A program made the position numbers and the translations under genes. Of a stretch of DNA of 64,000 nt, positions 47,726-57,920 are shown one piece after another (the stretch's first letter is position 1; the number at the start of each line of letters is the position of its first letter). The notes below the pieces were generated by a model. That model searched no databases and was not told the DNA's origin. It worked only from the letters and a program-made list of their open reading frames with translations. Source of the DNA: Pseudonocardia asaccharolytica DSM 44247 = NBRC 16224 (GTDB taxonomy: Bacteria > Actinomycetota > Actinomycetes > Mycobacteriales > Pseudonocardiaceae); the NCBI RefSeq assembly GCF_000423625.1, contig NZ_AUII01000023.1, positions 16,606 through 80,605 of the forward strand, read 5' to 3'.

Positions 47726-47855
47726 GCATCGATCCGCGCGGGCCTTCGGCCAGGTCCCGCGGCGACACGCGGTGCGTCAGCGTCGCCCCACCGTGATCGA
47801 ACCTGTCGGCGTCCGCTGGCGTCCCGGCGTCGATCCCGTGGGAGAGGAGGCAGCG

Positions 47856-48644
47856 GTGGAACTGTTACTGCTGACTGCGGATCCGGATCCCGGATCGGTG
47901 CTGCCGGCCCTCACGCTGCTTCCACACGGCGTGCGGACCGCGGCACCGGACGTGGCAGCGCTGCTCGACGCGGGCCCGCACGACGCCGTCCTGGTCGATG
48001 CGCGGACCGATCTGGTAGCGGCGCGCAGCCTCTGCCGGCTGCTCGGCAGCACCGGGATGGAGGTGCCGGTGATCGCGGTGCTCACCGAGGGCGGGTTGGT
48101 CGCGCTGTCGGGGGAGTGGGTCGTCGACGAGATCCTGCTGCCCACCACCGGTCCCGCCGAGGTCGATGCCCGGCTGCGGCTGCTCAGGTCCCGGCCGGGC
48201 AGCGGTGCAGGGTTGACCGGCGGGGCGCTCGTGCTCGGCGAGCTGGTCATCGACGAGGCTACCTACTCCGCGCGCCTGCGCGGCCGGCTGCTCGAACTCA
48301 CCTACAAGGAGTTCGAGCTGCTCAAGTACCTGGCTCAGCACGCAGGCCGGGTGTTCACCCGAGCGCAGTTGCTGCAGGAGGTCTGGGGTTATGACTTCTT
48401 CGGCGGCACCCGCACCGTCGACGTCCATGTGCGACGGCTGCGGGCCAAGCTCGGCGCCGAGCACGAGTCGATGATCGGCACGGTCCGCAACGTCGGCTAC
48501 AAGTTCGTGCGTCCCAGCCGCAGCGGCATCGGGGTCAGCGCGGGCTCGATGGCCGACGATCCGGACGAGGGAGACAACGAGGACCCTGACGACGGCGGTC
48601 CGCTCTCCGGATGGGCGATCGGGGCGCGGGCCGAGCTGCCCTGA
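47856..48644 (+). CDS. glnR: GlnR-type OmpR-family regulator
   Basis: GTG 47856 with GAGGAGG gives 262 aa. The N-terminus [20 protein letters not shown] and the receiver-like ALVDARTDL region match GlnR, which lacks the full phosphorylation pocket of ordinary response regulators. The winged helix is [20 protein letters not shown], then [20 protein letters not shown]. GlnR controls nitrogen and carbon-uptake genes. The acidic C-terminal tail (about 35 residues) is an addition. It corresponds to Rv0818. Confidence 0.9.
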   Translation: MELLLLTADPDPGSVLPALTLLPHGVRTAAPDVAALLDAGPHDAVLVDARTDLVAARSLCRLLGSTGMEVPVIAVLTEGGLVALSGEWVVDEILLPTTGPAEVDARLRLLRSRPGSGAGLTGGALVLGELVIDEATYSARLRGRLLELTYKEFELLKYLAQHAGRVFTRAQLLQEVWGYDFFGGTRTVDVHVRRLRAKLGAEHESMIGTVRNVGYKFVRPSRSGIGVSAGSMADDPDEGDNEDPDDGGPLSGWAIGARAELP

Positions 48645-48665
48645 TCGGATGCGTCGCGCGATGCG

Positions 48666-48671
48666 TAGGGT
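48666..48671 (+). promoter_or_regulatory. -10 element of mshD (leaderless type)
   Basis: TAGGGT lies 7 nt before ATG 48679. Confidence 0.55.
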
Positions 48672-48678
48672 CGATCGC

Positions 48679-49584
48679 ATGCCTGCAGCTCCGAGGTTGT
48701 CCGTCGCGGAACGGCTGTCCGAGGACCGCCGGGCGGCGGTCCGCGCGCTCGCGGCCGCGGCCGGCGAGGCCGACGGCACGCCGCCGTTGTCGGAGCAGAT
48801 CCTGCTGAACCTGCGCCATGAGGGCGCGGACGTGCTGCACGTCCTCGCCGAGGACCCCGACGGCGGCCTGGTCGGCTACGCCCAGCTCGACCGGTCCGTG
48901 GGCGACGGCGGGGTCGGCGAGCTGGCCGTGTATCCGGCCCACCGCCGCCGCGGCATCGGGGCGGCGCTCCTCGCCGTGCTGATCGAGCGGGCCGGGGCGC
49001 CGCTGCGCGTCTGGGCCCACGGCGAGCACCCGGCGGCGCAGCGACTCGCCGAGCGCTACGGCTTCTCCCGCTCGCGGGTGCTGTGGCAGTTGCGGCGCAG
49101 CCTGATCGAGCCGCTGCCGCCCGCTGAGTTCTCCGATGATGTGCGGGTCCGTGCTTTCGAGACCGGCCGTGACGAGGCGGAGTTCCTTCGGGTCAACAAC
49201 GCCGCCTTCGACTGGCATCCCGAGCAGGGGGGCTGGGACGTCGAGCAGGTCCGGCAGCGCGTGGCCGAGCCCTGGTTCGACCCGGACGGGTTCCTGCTCG
49301 CCGTGGACGCCGACGACCGGCTGCTGGGCTTCCACTGGACGAAGGTGCACCCGGCCGCCGGTTCGGCTCCGGCGATCGGTGAGATCTACGTACTCGGCGT
49401 CGACCCTGGAGCGCGCGGACGCAGGCTCGGTTCCGCGCTGACACTGGCGGGCCTGCGGCATCTCCGGGATCGGGGCCTGGACGCGGTGATGCTCTACGTC
49501 GAGGCCGACAACGCCGCCGCCGTGAAGGTGTACACGGACCTCGGATTCACCCTCTGGCACAGCGACGTGATGTATCTGCGCTGA
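48679..49584 (+). CDS. mshD: Mycothiol synthase
   Basis: A 301-residue tandem GNAT protein that acetylates Cys-GlcN-Ins in the last step of mycothiol synthesis. The N-terminal acetyl-CoA site is AVYPAHRRRGIGAALL, the C-terminal one GVDPGARGRRLGSALTLAGL, and the family motifs RVNNAAFDWHPEQGGW and LYVEADNAAAVKVYTDLGF are present. It fixes the organism as a mycothiol-producing actinobacterium. ATG 48679 fits the leaderless promoter. Confidence 0.94.
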   Translation: MPAAPRLSVAERLSEDRRAAVRALAAAAGEADGTPPLSEQILLNLRHEGADVLHVLAEDPDGGLVGYAQLDRSVGDGGVGELAVYPAHRRRGIGAALLAVLIERAGAPLRVWAHGEHPAAQRLAERYGFSRSRVLWQLRRSLIEPLPPAEFSDDVRVRAFETGRDEAEFLRVNNAAFDWHPEQGGWDVEQVRQRVAEPWFDPDGFLLAVDADDRLLGFHWTKVHPAAGSAPAIGEIYVLGVDPGARGRRLGSALTLAGLRHLRDRGLDAVMLYVEADNAAAVKVYTDLGFTLWHSDVMYLR

Positions 49585-49681
49585 TTGCTGTTCCGACGGT
49601 CGTTCGGCCCGTCATCCCCCGCACATCCCGAAAGGGTTACCACCCGCCGGGCCAGGTGGGATCCGTCACGACTGGTGATGA

Positions 49682-49703
49682 GTTCACTCCCCGTTCATCT
49701 CCT
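49682..49703 (+). promoter_or_regulatory. PHO box upstream of pstS
   Basis: Two adjacent 11-nt direct repeats, GTTCACTCCCC and GTTCATCTCCT, match the actinobacterial PhoP box. TACCGT at 49731-49736 is the likely -10. This predicts induction under phosphate starvation. Confidence 0.75.
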
Positions 49704-49792
49704 GGGGGGTGTCCGTCCACCGAACCTCCCTACCGTCCTCCGCGAGCGGCCACCCGAGCCGCGGCAAACGTCACTCCACCGGAGGAATTCTC

Positions 49793-50917
49793 GTGAAACT
49801 CCAGCGGCACGGTGTCGTGCTTGCCATTGCGGCGGCGGGAGCACTCCTGCTGTCGGCATGTGGCAGCGATCCGAGCACCACCGTCGGCGGCAATTCGTCG
49901 GCGGCCGCAAACTCCCCCGCTGTCGATTGCAGTGGGAAGAAGAGCCTCAACGCCGAGGGGTCGTCCGCGCAGAAGAACGCGATGGACGTTTTCACCCAGG
50001 CTTACCAGGCCAAATGCCAGGACGCGAACATCGCGTACAATCCGACCGGATCCGGTGCGGGCATCAAGCAGTTCACCGCTGGGCTCGTCGATTTCGGTGG
50101 TTCGGACTCTGCGCTCAAGGAGAGCGAGGCGGAGGCCGCCGCGGCCCGTTGCCAGGGCAACCCCGCCTGGAACCTGCCGCTGGTTTTCGGGCCGGTTGCG
50201 ATCGCATACAACCTCGACGGCGTCGACACGCTGACGCTCGACGGTGAGACCGCCGCGAAGATCTTCAACGGCACCATCAAGACCTGGAACGACCCGGCCA
50301 TCGCTGCGCTGAACAGCGGGGTGAACCTGCCGTCCACCCCGATCAACGTGGTGTTCCGGTCCGACGAGTCGGGCACGACCGACAACTTCCAGAAGTACCT
50401 GGAGGCCGCGTCGAAGGGCGCCTGGACACAGGGCGACGGCAAGAAGTTCAACGGCGGCGTCGGCTCCGGTGCGGAGAAGTCGGCCGGCGTCGCGCAGGCG
50501 GTCGCCGGGGCCCCCGGGTCCATCACCTACGTCGAGCTGGCCTACGCCCAGGACAACAAGCTAGGCATGGCGCAGATCGACAACGGAGCGGGCGCGGTTG
50601 CGCTGAACGACGAGACGGTCGGCAAGGCGATCGAGGCCGCGAAGATCAAGGGCACCGGAAACGACCTCGCGCTCGACCTGAAGTCGGTCTACGGCACCAC
50701 GGCCGCCGGGGAGTACCCGCTGATCCTCGCCACCTACGAGGTCGTCTGCTCGAAGGGCTACGACGTGGACACGGCCAAGGCTGTCAAGGCGTTCCTGACG
50801 GTCGCGGCCACTGATGGGCAGGCCAACCTCTCCGAGGCCGGCTACGCCAAGCTGCCCGCGGCGTTCCAGCAGAAGCTGCTGACCTCGATCCAGGCGATCG
50901 GCAGCGGCGGTCAGTGA
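49793..50917 (+). CDS. pstS: Phosphate ABC transporter substrate-binding lipoprotein PstS
   Basis: GTG 49793 with GGAGGA gives 374 aa. The signal peptide ends in a lipobox (LLLSACGS, Cys about residue 22). The phosphate site is built from [32 protein letters not shown] and [11 protein letters not shown]. It captures phosphate outside the membrane and is the first gene of pstSCAB. Confidence 0.96.
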   Translation: MKLQRHGVVLAIAAAGALLLSACGSDPSTTVGGNSSAAANSPAVDCSGKKSLNAEGSSAQKNAMDVFTQAYQAKCQDANIAYNPTGSGAGIKQFTAGLVDFGGSDSALKESEAEAAAARCQGNPAWNLPLVFGPVAIAYNLDGVDTLTLDGETAAKIFNGTIKTWNDPAIAALNSGVNLPSTPINVVFRSDESGTTDNFQKYLEAASKGAWTQGDGKKFNGGVGSGAEKSAGVAQAVAGAPGSITYVELAYAQDNKLGMAQIDNGAGAVALNDETVGKAIEAAKIKGTGNDLALDLKSVYGTTAAGEYPLILATYEVVCSKGYDVDTAKAVKAFLTVAATDGQANLSEAGYAKLPAAFQQKLLTSIQAIGSGGQ

Positions 50918-50951
50918 CCGGCTAGGCCCTGACGACATCACGGAGGTCTCG

Positions 50952-52022
50952 ATGACCGACCCGACCGTGGCGGCGAGCCTCGCCGGTCCCGGAGATCCCG
51001 GCGACCGGCGAGGCGGTTCCGCCTCTGCCGTCCCCGCGACGACTGCCCCTGCCGCCGAACCCGCGCCTTCCCTGCTGAAGGCCGGTAGGCGGACGGGGGC
51101 CCAACAGGGAGACCGGATCTTCCGGGGCTTCGCGACCGGTTCGGGCGCCTTCATGGTCGCCCTCATCGGCGCGATCGGCCTGTTCCTGCTGATCCAGGCG
51201 GTCCCGTCCCTGCTGGCGAACAAGGGGAACTTCCTCACCGGCCGGACATTCGAGGCCGGGGACCCGAACAACCTGAACTTCGGGATCCTCGAACTGTCGT
51301 TTGTCACGGTCGAGGTGTCGATCTTCGCATTGGTCCTCGCGATGCCGGTGGGTCTGGGCATTGCGCTGTTCCTCACCCAGTACGCGCCGCGGCGGGTGGC
51401 TCGCCCGTTCGCCTATCTGGTGGATCTGCTCGCCGCGGTGCCGTCGATCATCTTCGGTCTGTGGGGCGCGTTCGTGCTGGCGCCGGCGATCTTGCCGATC
51501 GCCGAGTTCCTCAATGAGCACCTCGGTTGGTTCTTCCTGTTCCAAGAAGGCAACGTGCCGCTGGCCCGGGGGGCCAACGTATTCACCGCGGGCATTGTCC
51601 TGGCGGTGATGATCCTGCCGATCATCACGGCGATCTCCCGCGAGGTGTTCGAGCGGACTCCGCGCGCGCAGATCGAGGCAGCGCTTGCCCTCGGCGCGAC
51701 GAAATGGGAGGTCGTGCGCACCACGGTGCTGCCGTTCGGCCGGGCCGGCTATATCAGCGCTTCGATGCTGGGACTGGGCCGCGCCCTCGGTGAGACGATT
51801 GCGTTGATGATTATTCTGGCGGCGACCCCGGCGATGTTCAGCGGGAGCCTCTTCGACGGCGGCGCGACGTTCGCCTCGATGATCGCACTGTCGTTCGCCG
51901 AGCTGAACAATAACCTTTCTGCCGGCGCATTCATCGCAGCCGGTCTCGTTCTGTTCGTGCTGACGTTCGTGGTCAACGCGGCAGCGCGGCTCATCATCGC
52001 CAGATCGGGAGCCAAGGCATGA
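50952..52022 (+). CDS. pstC: Phosphate ABC transporter permease PstC
   Basis: A 356-residue permease with six membrane helices after a 60-residue hydrophilic N-terminus. The EAA loop is [20 protein letters not shown], and [19 protein letters not shown] is the usual PstC motif. CGGAGG precedes the ATG. It lies 34 nt after pstS. Confidence 0.95.
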   Translation: MTDPTVAASLAGPGDPGDRRGGSASAVPATTAPAAEPAPSLLKAGRRTGAQQGDRIFRGFATGSGAFMVALIGAIGLFLLIQAVPSLLANKGNFLTGRTFEAGDPNNLNFGILELSFVTVEVSIFALVLAMPVGLGIALFLTQYAPRRVARPFAYLVDLLAAVPSIIFGLWGAFVLAPAILPIAEFLNEHLGWFFLFQEGNVPLARGANVFTAGIVLAVMILPIITAISREVFERTPRAQIEAALALGATKWEVVRTTVLPFGRAGYISASMLGLGRALGETIALMIILAATPAMFSGSLFDGGATFASMIALSFAELNNNLSAGAFIAAGLVLFVLTFVVNAAARLIIARSGAKA

Positions 52023-52056
52023 GGCCCGCCGGTGCATTTCTTTCCGCGGAGGCGGC

Positions 52057-52968
52057 ATGACCACGACGATCGATCTCGACGCGCCGGCGCGGGAGCCCAC
52101 CTTCGTCGGCGTCAGCGCCGGACGTCGGATGAAGAACGCGGGGGCCACCGCGCTGGTCGGACTCGCGTTCCTGATCGCGCTCGTCCCGCTGATCTGGGTC
52201 GTCTACTCCGTCCTGGCCAACGGCGCGGGCGCGGTGCTCAACTCGCAGTGGTGGTCCCAGTCGCTCAACGGACTGCTGGCGCGGCAGCAGGGCGGCGGTG
52301 CCTACCACGCGATCATCGGCACCCTGTTCCAGGGCCTGGTCTGCGCGGCCATCGCCACGCCGATCGGCATCATGGTCGCGGTCTACCTGGTGGAGTACGG
52401 CGGCAGGTCGCGGCTGGCCAGGGCGACCACGTTCATGGTCGACATCCTGACCGGCGTCCCGTCCATCGTCGCCGCGCTGTTCATCTACGCGGTCTGGATC
52501 TCGATCTTCGGGCTGGGCCGCAGCGCGTTGGCGGTCTCCCTGGCGCTCGTGCTGCTCATGGTGCCGGTGGTCGTGCGCTCGAGCGAGGAGATGCTGCGAA
52601 TCGTCCCCGACGATCTGCGCGAGGCGTCCTACGCACTCGGCGTGCCGAAGTGGAAAACGATCGTCAAGGTCGTGATCCCCACCGCGCTGTCGGGGATGCT
52701 CACCGGGGTCGTGCTGGCGCTGGCCCGGGTGATGGGCGAGACCGCGCCCGTGCTGATCCTGGTGGCCTACGCGCCGTACATCAACTTCAACATCTTCGAG
52801 GGCAACATGGCCTCGTTGCCGTTGCTGATGACCGTCGAGCGCAACAACCCCACGGACGCGGGCTCCTACCGGGTCTGGGGTGCGGCCATCACGCTGATCC
52901 TGATCATCACGCTTTTCCAGTTGCTGGCGGCCTTCCTTTCGAAGGTGACCGCTCCGAAGACCAAGTAA
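52057..52968 (+). CDS. pstA: Phosphate ABC transporter permease PstA
   Basis: A 303-residue permease with six membrane helices. The motif [19 protein letters not shown] and the EAA loop [20 protein letters not shown] are typical of PstA. GCGGAGG precedes the ATG. It pairs with PstC in the inner membrane. Confidence 0.95.
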   Translation: MTTTIDLDAPAREPTFVGVSAGRRMKNAGATALVGLAFLIALVPLIWVVYSVLANGAGAVLNSQWWSQSLNGLLARQQGGGAYHAIIGTLFQGLVCAAIATPIGIMVAVYLVEYGGRSRLARATTFMVDILTGVPSIVAALFIYAVWISIFGLGRSALAVSLALVLLMVPVVVRSSEEMLRIVPDDLREASYALGVPKWKTIVKVVIPTALSGMLTGVVLALARVMGETAPVLILVAYAPYINFNIFEGNMASLPLLMTVERNNPTDAGSYRVWGAAITLILIITLFQLLAAFLSKVTAPKTK

Positions 52969-52981
52969 GGGTGGCTCCTCG

Positions 52982-53758
52982 ATGGCCAAGCGCCTCGACC
53001 TGAAGGACGTCGACATCTACTACGGCAAGTTCCACGCGGTGGACGGCGTGACGCTTGCGGTTCCACCGCGCAGCGTGACGGCGTTCATCGGGCCGTCGGG
53101 CTGCGGCAAGTCCACCGTGCTGCGCACGCTGAACCGGATGCACGAGGTGATCCCGGGTGCGCGGGTCGAGGGCGAGGTGCTTCTTGACGGTGAGGACATC
53201 TACAACTCGGCGGTGGATCCGGTGGCCGTCCGCCGGACGATCGGGATGGTGTTCCAGCGGCCCAACCCGTTCCCGACGATGTCCATCCGGGACAACGTCG
53301 TGGCCGGGCTGAAGCTGCAGGGACGCCGGAACAAGGCGGAGCTCGACGAGACCGCCGAGCGGGCACTGCGCGCAGCGAACCTCTGGAACGAGGTCAAGGA
53401 CCGGCTGAGCAAGCCGGGCGGCGGCCTCTCCGGTGGTCAGCAGCAGCGGTTGTGCATCGCCCGAGCGGTGGCCGTCCAGCCAGCCGTGCTGCTGATGGAC
53501 GAGCCCTGCTCGGCGCTCGACCCGATCTCCACGCTCGCGATCGAGGACCTGATCGCCGAGCTGAAGAAGGACTACACGATCGTCATCGTGACCCACAACA
53601 TGCAGCAGGCCGCGCGGGTCAGCGACCAGACGGCGTTCTTCAACCTCCGGGCGACCGGCGAGCCGGGACATCTGGTGGAGCTCGACGACACCCCGAAGAT
53701 GTTTTCCAACCCGACTCAGCAGGCGACCGAGGACTACATCTCCGGCCGTTTCGGCTGA
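52982..53758 (+). CDS. pstB: Phosphate ABC transporter ATPase PstB
   Basis: A 258-residue ABC ATPase: Walker [10 protein letters not shown], the signature [16 protein letters not shown], Walker [13 protein letters not shown] and the PstB-specific [17 protein letters not shown]. The TGA stop is the first triplet of a 13-bp terminator stem shared with the convergent phoU gene. Confidence 0.97.
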   Translation: MAKRLDLKDVDIYYGKFHAVDGVTLAVPPRSVTAFIGPSGCGKSTVLRTLNRMHEVIPGARVEGEVLLDGEDIYNSAVDPVAVRRTIGMVFQRPNPFPTMSIRDNVVAGLKLQGRRNKAELDETAERALRAANLWNEVKDRLSKPGGGLSGGQQQRLCIARAVAVQPAVLLMDEPCSALDPISTLAIEDLIAELKKDYTIVIVTHNMQQAARVSDQTAFFNLRATGEPGHLVELDDTPKMFSNPTQQATEDYISGRFG

Positions 53759-53787
53759 CCAAACCCCCCTGTGAGGGGGTTTGGTCA
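53756..53787. terminator. Bidirectional terminator holding both pstB and phoU stops
   Basis: The arms 53756-53768 and 53775-53787 are perfect 13-bp complements with a 6-nt loop. Each arm begins, on its own strand, with the TGA stop of the gene that reads into it. Confidence 0.85.
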
Positions 53788-54402
53788 GGTCATTCTCCTC
53801 CCCACGGCAACGGCGCGGTCCGCGAAGCGCTCGTAGTACCGGGCGAGCAGGGTCAGATCGACGGCCGCTGAGACGTCGTGTTGCCACTCCGGGCCCAGCA
53901 GGACCTGGAACACCTGGCGGTGCAGGTCGTCCATGGCGTCGTCGTCGGTTTCGAGTTCGGCCGCGAGGATCAGGTCACGGGTCCGGAGCGCCTCGGCGAC
54001 CTTGAGCGCGAGGGCGACCGCGATATCGCCCATCTGTTGCAGCAGCGGTCGGACCTCCTCGGGCACGGCAAGATCGGGATGGCGACGTCGCGCCGATTTG
54101 GCGATGTGTTCAGCCAGATCGCCCATGCGTTCGAGATCGCCCGCTACCCGGATGATCGAGACGATTCGGCGCAGGTCGGTCGCCACCGGCTGCCGCAGCG
54201 CCAGCGCGATGACGGCGACCTTCTCGGTCTGAGCGCGGAGCGCATCCAGCGTCGGCTCGTCGGCGATGACGTGCTCGGCGAGCCGAACCCGGCCCTGGAG
54301 CAGCGCGGTGGTGGCTTTCTGCATGGCGGTCGCGACCGCGGTGGCCATCTCGGCAAGGCCCTCGTCCAGTTCAGTGAGCTGTGTCTGCAACCCGTCACGC
54401 AC
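53785..54402 (-). CDS. phoU: PhoU phosphate-signalling protein (copy 1)
   Basis: A 205-residue all-helical protein with two PhoU repeats and both metal-binding motifs (ERMGDLAEHIAKSA and ERFADRAVAVGRRM). PhoU links the Pst transporter to the PhoR sensor and dampens the Pho response. GTG 54402 fits a leaderless mRNA. A second copy lies 145 nt upstream. Confidence 0.93.
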   Translation of the reverse strand: MRDGLQTQLTELDEGLAEMATAVATAMQKATTALLQGRVRLAEHVIADEPTLDALRAQTEKVAVIALALRQPVATDLRRIVSIIRVAGDLERMGDLAEHIAKSARRRHPDLAVPEEVRPLLQQMGDIAVALALKVAEALRTRDLILAAELETDDDAMDDLHRQVFQVLLGPEWQHDVSAAVDLTLLARYYERFADRAVAVGRRMT

Positions 54403-54408
54403 CCGCGC

Positions 54409-54414
54409 AGTCTA
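54409..54414 (-). promoter_or_regulatory. -10 element of phoU copy 1 (leaderless type)
   Basis: On the minus strand TAGACT lies 6 nt before GTG 54402. Confidence 0.55.
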
Positions 54415-54547
54415 GGCGCGGAGGGTCACGGAAACCGGTGAGGCGGGTGAACCAGGGGCCAATCTCTGGTTGCGCCGGGTAGTTGTGTCCGCAGGGAGTC
54501 CGGTCTCGAACCGTCGGTCCGCCCGATCGCGAGCCGAACGCCGATGA

Positions 54548-55204
54548 TCAGACGGCGAGTGGCCCGGGCATCCGGCCGGTCACGACGTAGACGATCCGCC
54601 GGGCGACCGCCACCGCGTGGTCGGCGTACCGCTCGTAGAACCGAGCGAGCAGCGTGATGTCGACCGCCGCAGCCACGCCGTGCTGCCAGTTGCGGTCCAT
54701 GAGCACCGTGAACATATGCCGGTGCAGATCGTCCATGGCGTCGTCGTCGGTCTCGAGCTCCGCCGCAGCGGCGAGATTCCTGGTGCGGATCACATCGCCT
54801 GCCTTGCGCGCGAGCAGGACGCCGACCCGGCCCATCTCGGCGAAGTACGGCCTGACCTCCTCCGGAAGGACCGGTTCGGGGTGTCGGCGACGCGTCGCCT
54901 GCGCGACGTGCAACGCGAGGTCGCCCATCCGCTCGATATCGGTCGCGCCGTGGATCGCTGAGACGACGATCCGCAGATCGGTGGCCACCGGGGCCTGCAG
55001 GGCAAGCAGCGCGAACGCGCCATCCTCCACGCCCACGCGGAGTTCGTCGATCTTGACGTCGTCGGAGATGACCTGCTCGGCAAGCTGGAGGCCTCGTTCG
55101 AGCAGCGCCTGGGTGGCCATCTCCAGGGCTGCAGCGACCTGGTCGCACATGTCGGCCAGTCCCGAGGCGAGACCATCGAGCTGCTCCTGGTAGTGGTCAC
55201 GCAT
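54548..55204 (-). CDS. phoU: PhoU phosphate-signalling protein (copy 2)
   Basis: A 218-residue PhoU paralogue, similar along its length to copy 1 ([13 protein letters not shown] is shared) with both motifs ([14 protein letters not shown] and [13 protein letters not shown]). The C-terminal [13 protein letters not shown] tail is extra. It has its own leaderless-type start, so the two copies are separately expressed. Mycobacteria also carry two PhoU proteins (PhoY1, PhoY2). Confidence 0.93.
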   Translation of the reverse strand: MRDHYQEQLDGLASGLADMCDQVAAALEMATQALLERGLQLAEQVISDDVKIDELRVGVEDGAFALLALQAPVATDLRIVVSAIHGATDIERMGDLALHVAQATRRRHPEPVLPEEVRPYFAEMGRVGVLLARKAGDVIRTRNLAAAAELETDDDAMDDLHRHMFTVLMDRNWQHGVAAAVDITLLARFYERYADHAVAVARRIVYVVTGRMPGPLAV

Positions 55205-55211
55205 GCGTCCG

Positions 55212-55217
55212 AGCGTA
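55212..55217 (-). promoter_or_regulatory. -10 element of phoU copy 2 (leaderless type)
   Basis: On the minus strand TACGCT lies 7 nt before ATG 55204. Confidence 0.6.
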
Positions 55218-55309
55218 GAGCGCTTCGCCGCAGCTGGCAGCGCGGTCTGGTGAATCGGGCATGAACGGTCGCGGTCCTTCTGCTCCGTCGGGCGTCATCG
55301 GCAGTGGGT

Positions 55310-56656
55310 GGAGGTCCGTGGAGCGCGCGCCGGGCGCGGTCCGGGGAGAATCGGATGAGCGTCTCCGTGGACGACTTCGGCGCGTTGTCGATCCAGGCGA
55401 TCGTGAAGCCGACCTGGCGTAGGGCTCCGGCGATGTGACCGGCGAGCCCGTTGCGGTCGGTCGCGTTGAGGACCTCCAGGATGATGGCCGATGGCGGGGG
55501 CGTGTGGTGAGCCGGCGGCGCGGTGGCCTCGGCCGGCAGCGGAGCGTCCCAGCGCACCGCATTGAACAGTGCGGCGGCATCGCGTTCGCGGAGGACGACG
55601 TTGCCGCGAGTATTGGTCTCACTCGTGGTCGGAATAGTGATATAGATCATATTTTCGTCGGTCTGCGGCAGCGTTCGGGCGAGCGCGACGAGTTCGTCGA
55701 ACCCGGCTCGGTCGGTCAGCACGCCCTGGCCGAAGGCGTGCGCGAAAGCCCGCAGCTCGCCGGGACCCAGCAGCATCTCGACGGAGAGTGCCCTGTCCAG
55801 CAATGCGCCGAGCACCCGCTGTCTGCGCTCGACGAGACCCTGTTCGGAGCTGGGTTCACTCTGGACATGACGGCTCGGACGAGGTCGGCGGTGCGGCTCC
55901 CGTCGAGTTCGGTGATGCCCGGACGGCTCGCGACCGGGCCCAGCACCTCGTCGAGCACCGGACGGTCGAGGCAGACCGGCATGCCGCCGACCGCGTCGAC
56001 CACCGGCCCCAGCACGGCGACGACCGGATGATCGCCAACCCGGTGAGCTGCTGGATCACCCGCACCGCACAGCGGGGTCCGCCGACGTCGTAGGCGGAGT
56101 CGATCCCCGAGCGGGCCTCCGCGGGAACGGTCTCGGCCGCATAGGTCGCTGCGGCCTGGTCCCAGTGCCGGCACGGTGGCCAGTTGATCTTGTGGTCGGG
56201 AGGGGAGGCGAGGGCGGTCACCGGGCCGCCCGCGGGGACGTGCACGACGGTGATCGTGTCCGAGACGGTGCCGGCGACGCCACGGTCGAGGCCCAGCAGC
56301 GTGCGGTCCGACGCGGGCCCCGGCGGGTCCGCCGAGCCCGCGGACGTGCCGGTCCCGAGCACGAGCCCGGTGTGTGCCGCCGTCAGCCGGGTGAGGCTCG
56401 CGTCGATGCGCCTGCTCGGCTCGGATCTGATGCGGGCGGCCTCGTCGGTGCCGGGGGTGACAGGACGGGCGGTGCCGTCGCGGGTCTGGCGGCGGGAGAC
56501 GTTGCCGGTTGACGATGTTCGCGGGGCGGGGCGCCCTGCGCGACAGGCGTGGGTCCGGGTGGCGCCGGCGCCGGGCCCGGCGGCTGCATGGCTGCCGCGC
56601 CGCTGACGGGGACTGTCGCGGTGGAGCCGTCGACCGGGCGTGTAGCGGGTGACCAC
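55310..56656 (-). pseudogene. Decayed LCP (LytR-CpsA-Psr) gene, Rv0822c position
   Basis: Pieces of one LCP protein lie in three frames. Frame one has VSDTITVVHVPAGG and AVRVIQQLTGL; near 56030 similarity moves to a second frame (DHPVVAVLGPVVDAVGGMPV); near 55865 it moves to a third (QGLVERRQRVLGALLDRAL), which continues into a LytR_C domain (IILEVLNATDRNGLAGHIAG). That frame has no stop before phoU, and no N-terminal membrane helix is found. LCP proteins attach polymers such as arabinogalactan to peptidoglycan, so another copy is presumably active elsewhere. Sequencing errors are a less likely cause. Confidence 0.7.
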
Positions 56657-56722
56657 TCTCAGGTGACGGCGTCAACCGGGACCGCGGGCGGGCGCCCCGC
56701 AGAGTGTGCGCGGGTGCCGCGC

Positions 56723-57901
56723 TCAGCCACCCGAATGAGCCAGCTCGGCCCCGGCAGGCACCGAGGCGTCCTCCGGATCGTCGAGCCAGCGCTCCGGAAG
56801 GATCACCCGGCCCGGTGAGCCCTGCCGCCCGCGCGGGCCCTCCGCATCGGGCGGGAACTCCTGGTCGTCGTCGAGCAGGGCAACCAGCCCGTCGAGCTCG
56901 TCGAGGCTGCTCACCAGCCCGAGCCGCTGGCGGATCTCCGGCCCGACGGCGAAGCCCTTGAGATACCAGGCGATGTGCTTGCGGAGGTCCCGGATGCCCT
57001 TGTCGTCGCCCATGTGCTCGCAGAGGAGCACCGCGTGCCTGCGCAGGGTGACGGCGACCTCACCGAGCTTCGGCGGGGCCGGCAGCGGACGGCCCGCGAA
57101 GGCGGCCTCGAGGTCGCCGAACAGCCACGGTCTGCCCAGGCAGCCGCGGCCGATGACGACGCCGTCGCACTCGGTCCGCGCGACCATCGCCAGCGCGTCG
57201 GCGGCGCTGAAGATGTCGCCGTTGCCGAGTACCGGCAGCTCGGCCGGGAGCGCGTCGCGCAGCCGGGCGATGGCTGACCAGTCGGCGGTGCCCGAGTAGC
57301 GCTGCGCCGCGGTCCGGGCGTGCAGTGCGACGGCGGCGACGCCGGCGTCGGCGGCGATCCGGCCCGCGTCGAGGTAGGTCCGGTGCACGTCGTCGATGCC
57401 GATCCGCATCTTGACCGTCACGGGGATGCCCCCCGGCGCCGCGTTGTCGACCGCGGCGGCAACGATCGCCTCGAACAGTCGTCGCTTGAACGGCAGCGCC
57501 GCCCCGCCGCCGCGCCGGGTGACCTTGGGAACCGGGCAGCCGAAGTTGAGGTCGACGTGGTCGGCCAGGTCCTGCTCGGCGATCAGCCGGACCGCCGCCC
57601 CAATCGTGGCCGGGTCGACGCCGTAGAGCTGCATCGATCGTGGGTGCTCGCCCGGCTCGAAGGCGATCATGCGGAAGGTCAGCGGGTTGCGCTCGACCAG
57701 CCCGCGCGAGGTGATCATCTCGCAGACGTAGTAGCCGGCACCCTGCTCGCGGCACAGCCTGCGGAACCCGGCGTTGGTGATGCCGGCCATCGGGGCGAGA
57801 ACCACCGGGGTGTCGACCTGGTATCGCCCGATGCGCAGTGGCGCCACCACCCGCTTCGTCGGCGGTGTGGTGGCGTCGCGGGTCGTTGCCTGCACGCTCA
57901 C
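56723..57901 (-). CDS. dusB: tRNA-dihydrouridine synthase
   Basis: A 392-residue FMN enzyme reducing uridine to dihydrouridine in the tRNA D-loop. VVLAPMAGITNAGFRRLCRE, the catalytic Cys region DLNFGCPVPKVTRRGGG, VTVKMRIGIDD and VVIGRGCLGRPWLF are diagnostic. GTG 57901 is 7 nt from GACAAT, a weak -10. It corresponds to Rv0823c and marks the end of the mycobacterial-like block. Confidence 0.94.
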   Translation of the reverse strand: MSVQATTRDATTPPTKRVVAPLRIGRYQVDTPVVLAPMAGITNAGFRRLCREQGAGYYVCEMITSRGLVERNPLTFRMIAFEPGEHPRSMQLYGVDPATIGAAVRLIAEQDLADHVDLNFGCPVPKVTRRGGGAALPFKRRLFEAIVAAAVDNAAPGGIPVTVKMRIGIDDVHRTYLDAGRIAADAGVAAVALHARTAAQRYSGTADWSAIARLRDALPAELPVLGNGDIFSAADALAMVARTECDGVVIGRGCLGRPWLFGDLEAAFAGRPLPAPPKLGEVAVTLRRHAVLLCEHMGDDKGIRDLRKHIAWYLKGFAVGPEIRQRLGLVSSLDELDGLVALLDDDQEFPPDAEGPRGRQGSPGRVILPERWLDDPEDASVPAGAELAHSGG

Positions 57902-57920
57902 AACACTGATTGTCCCGGGC

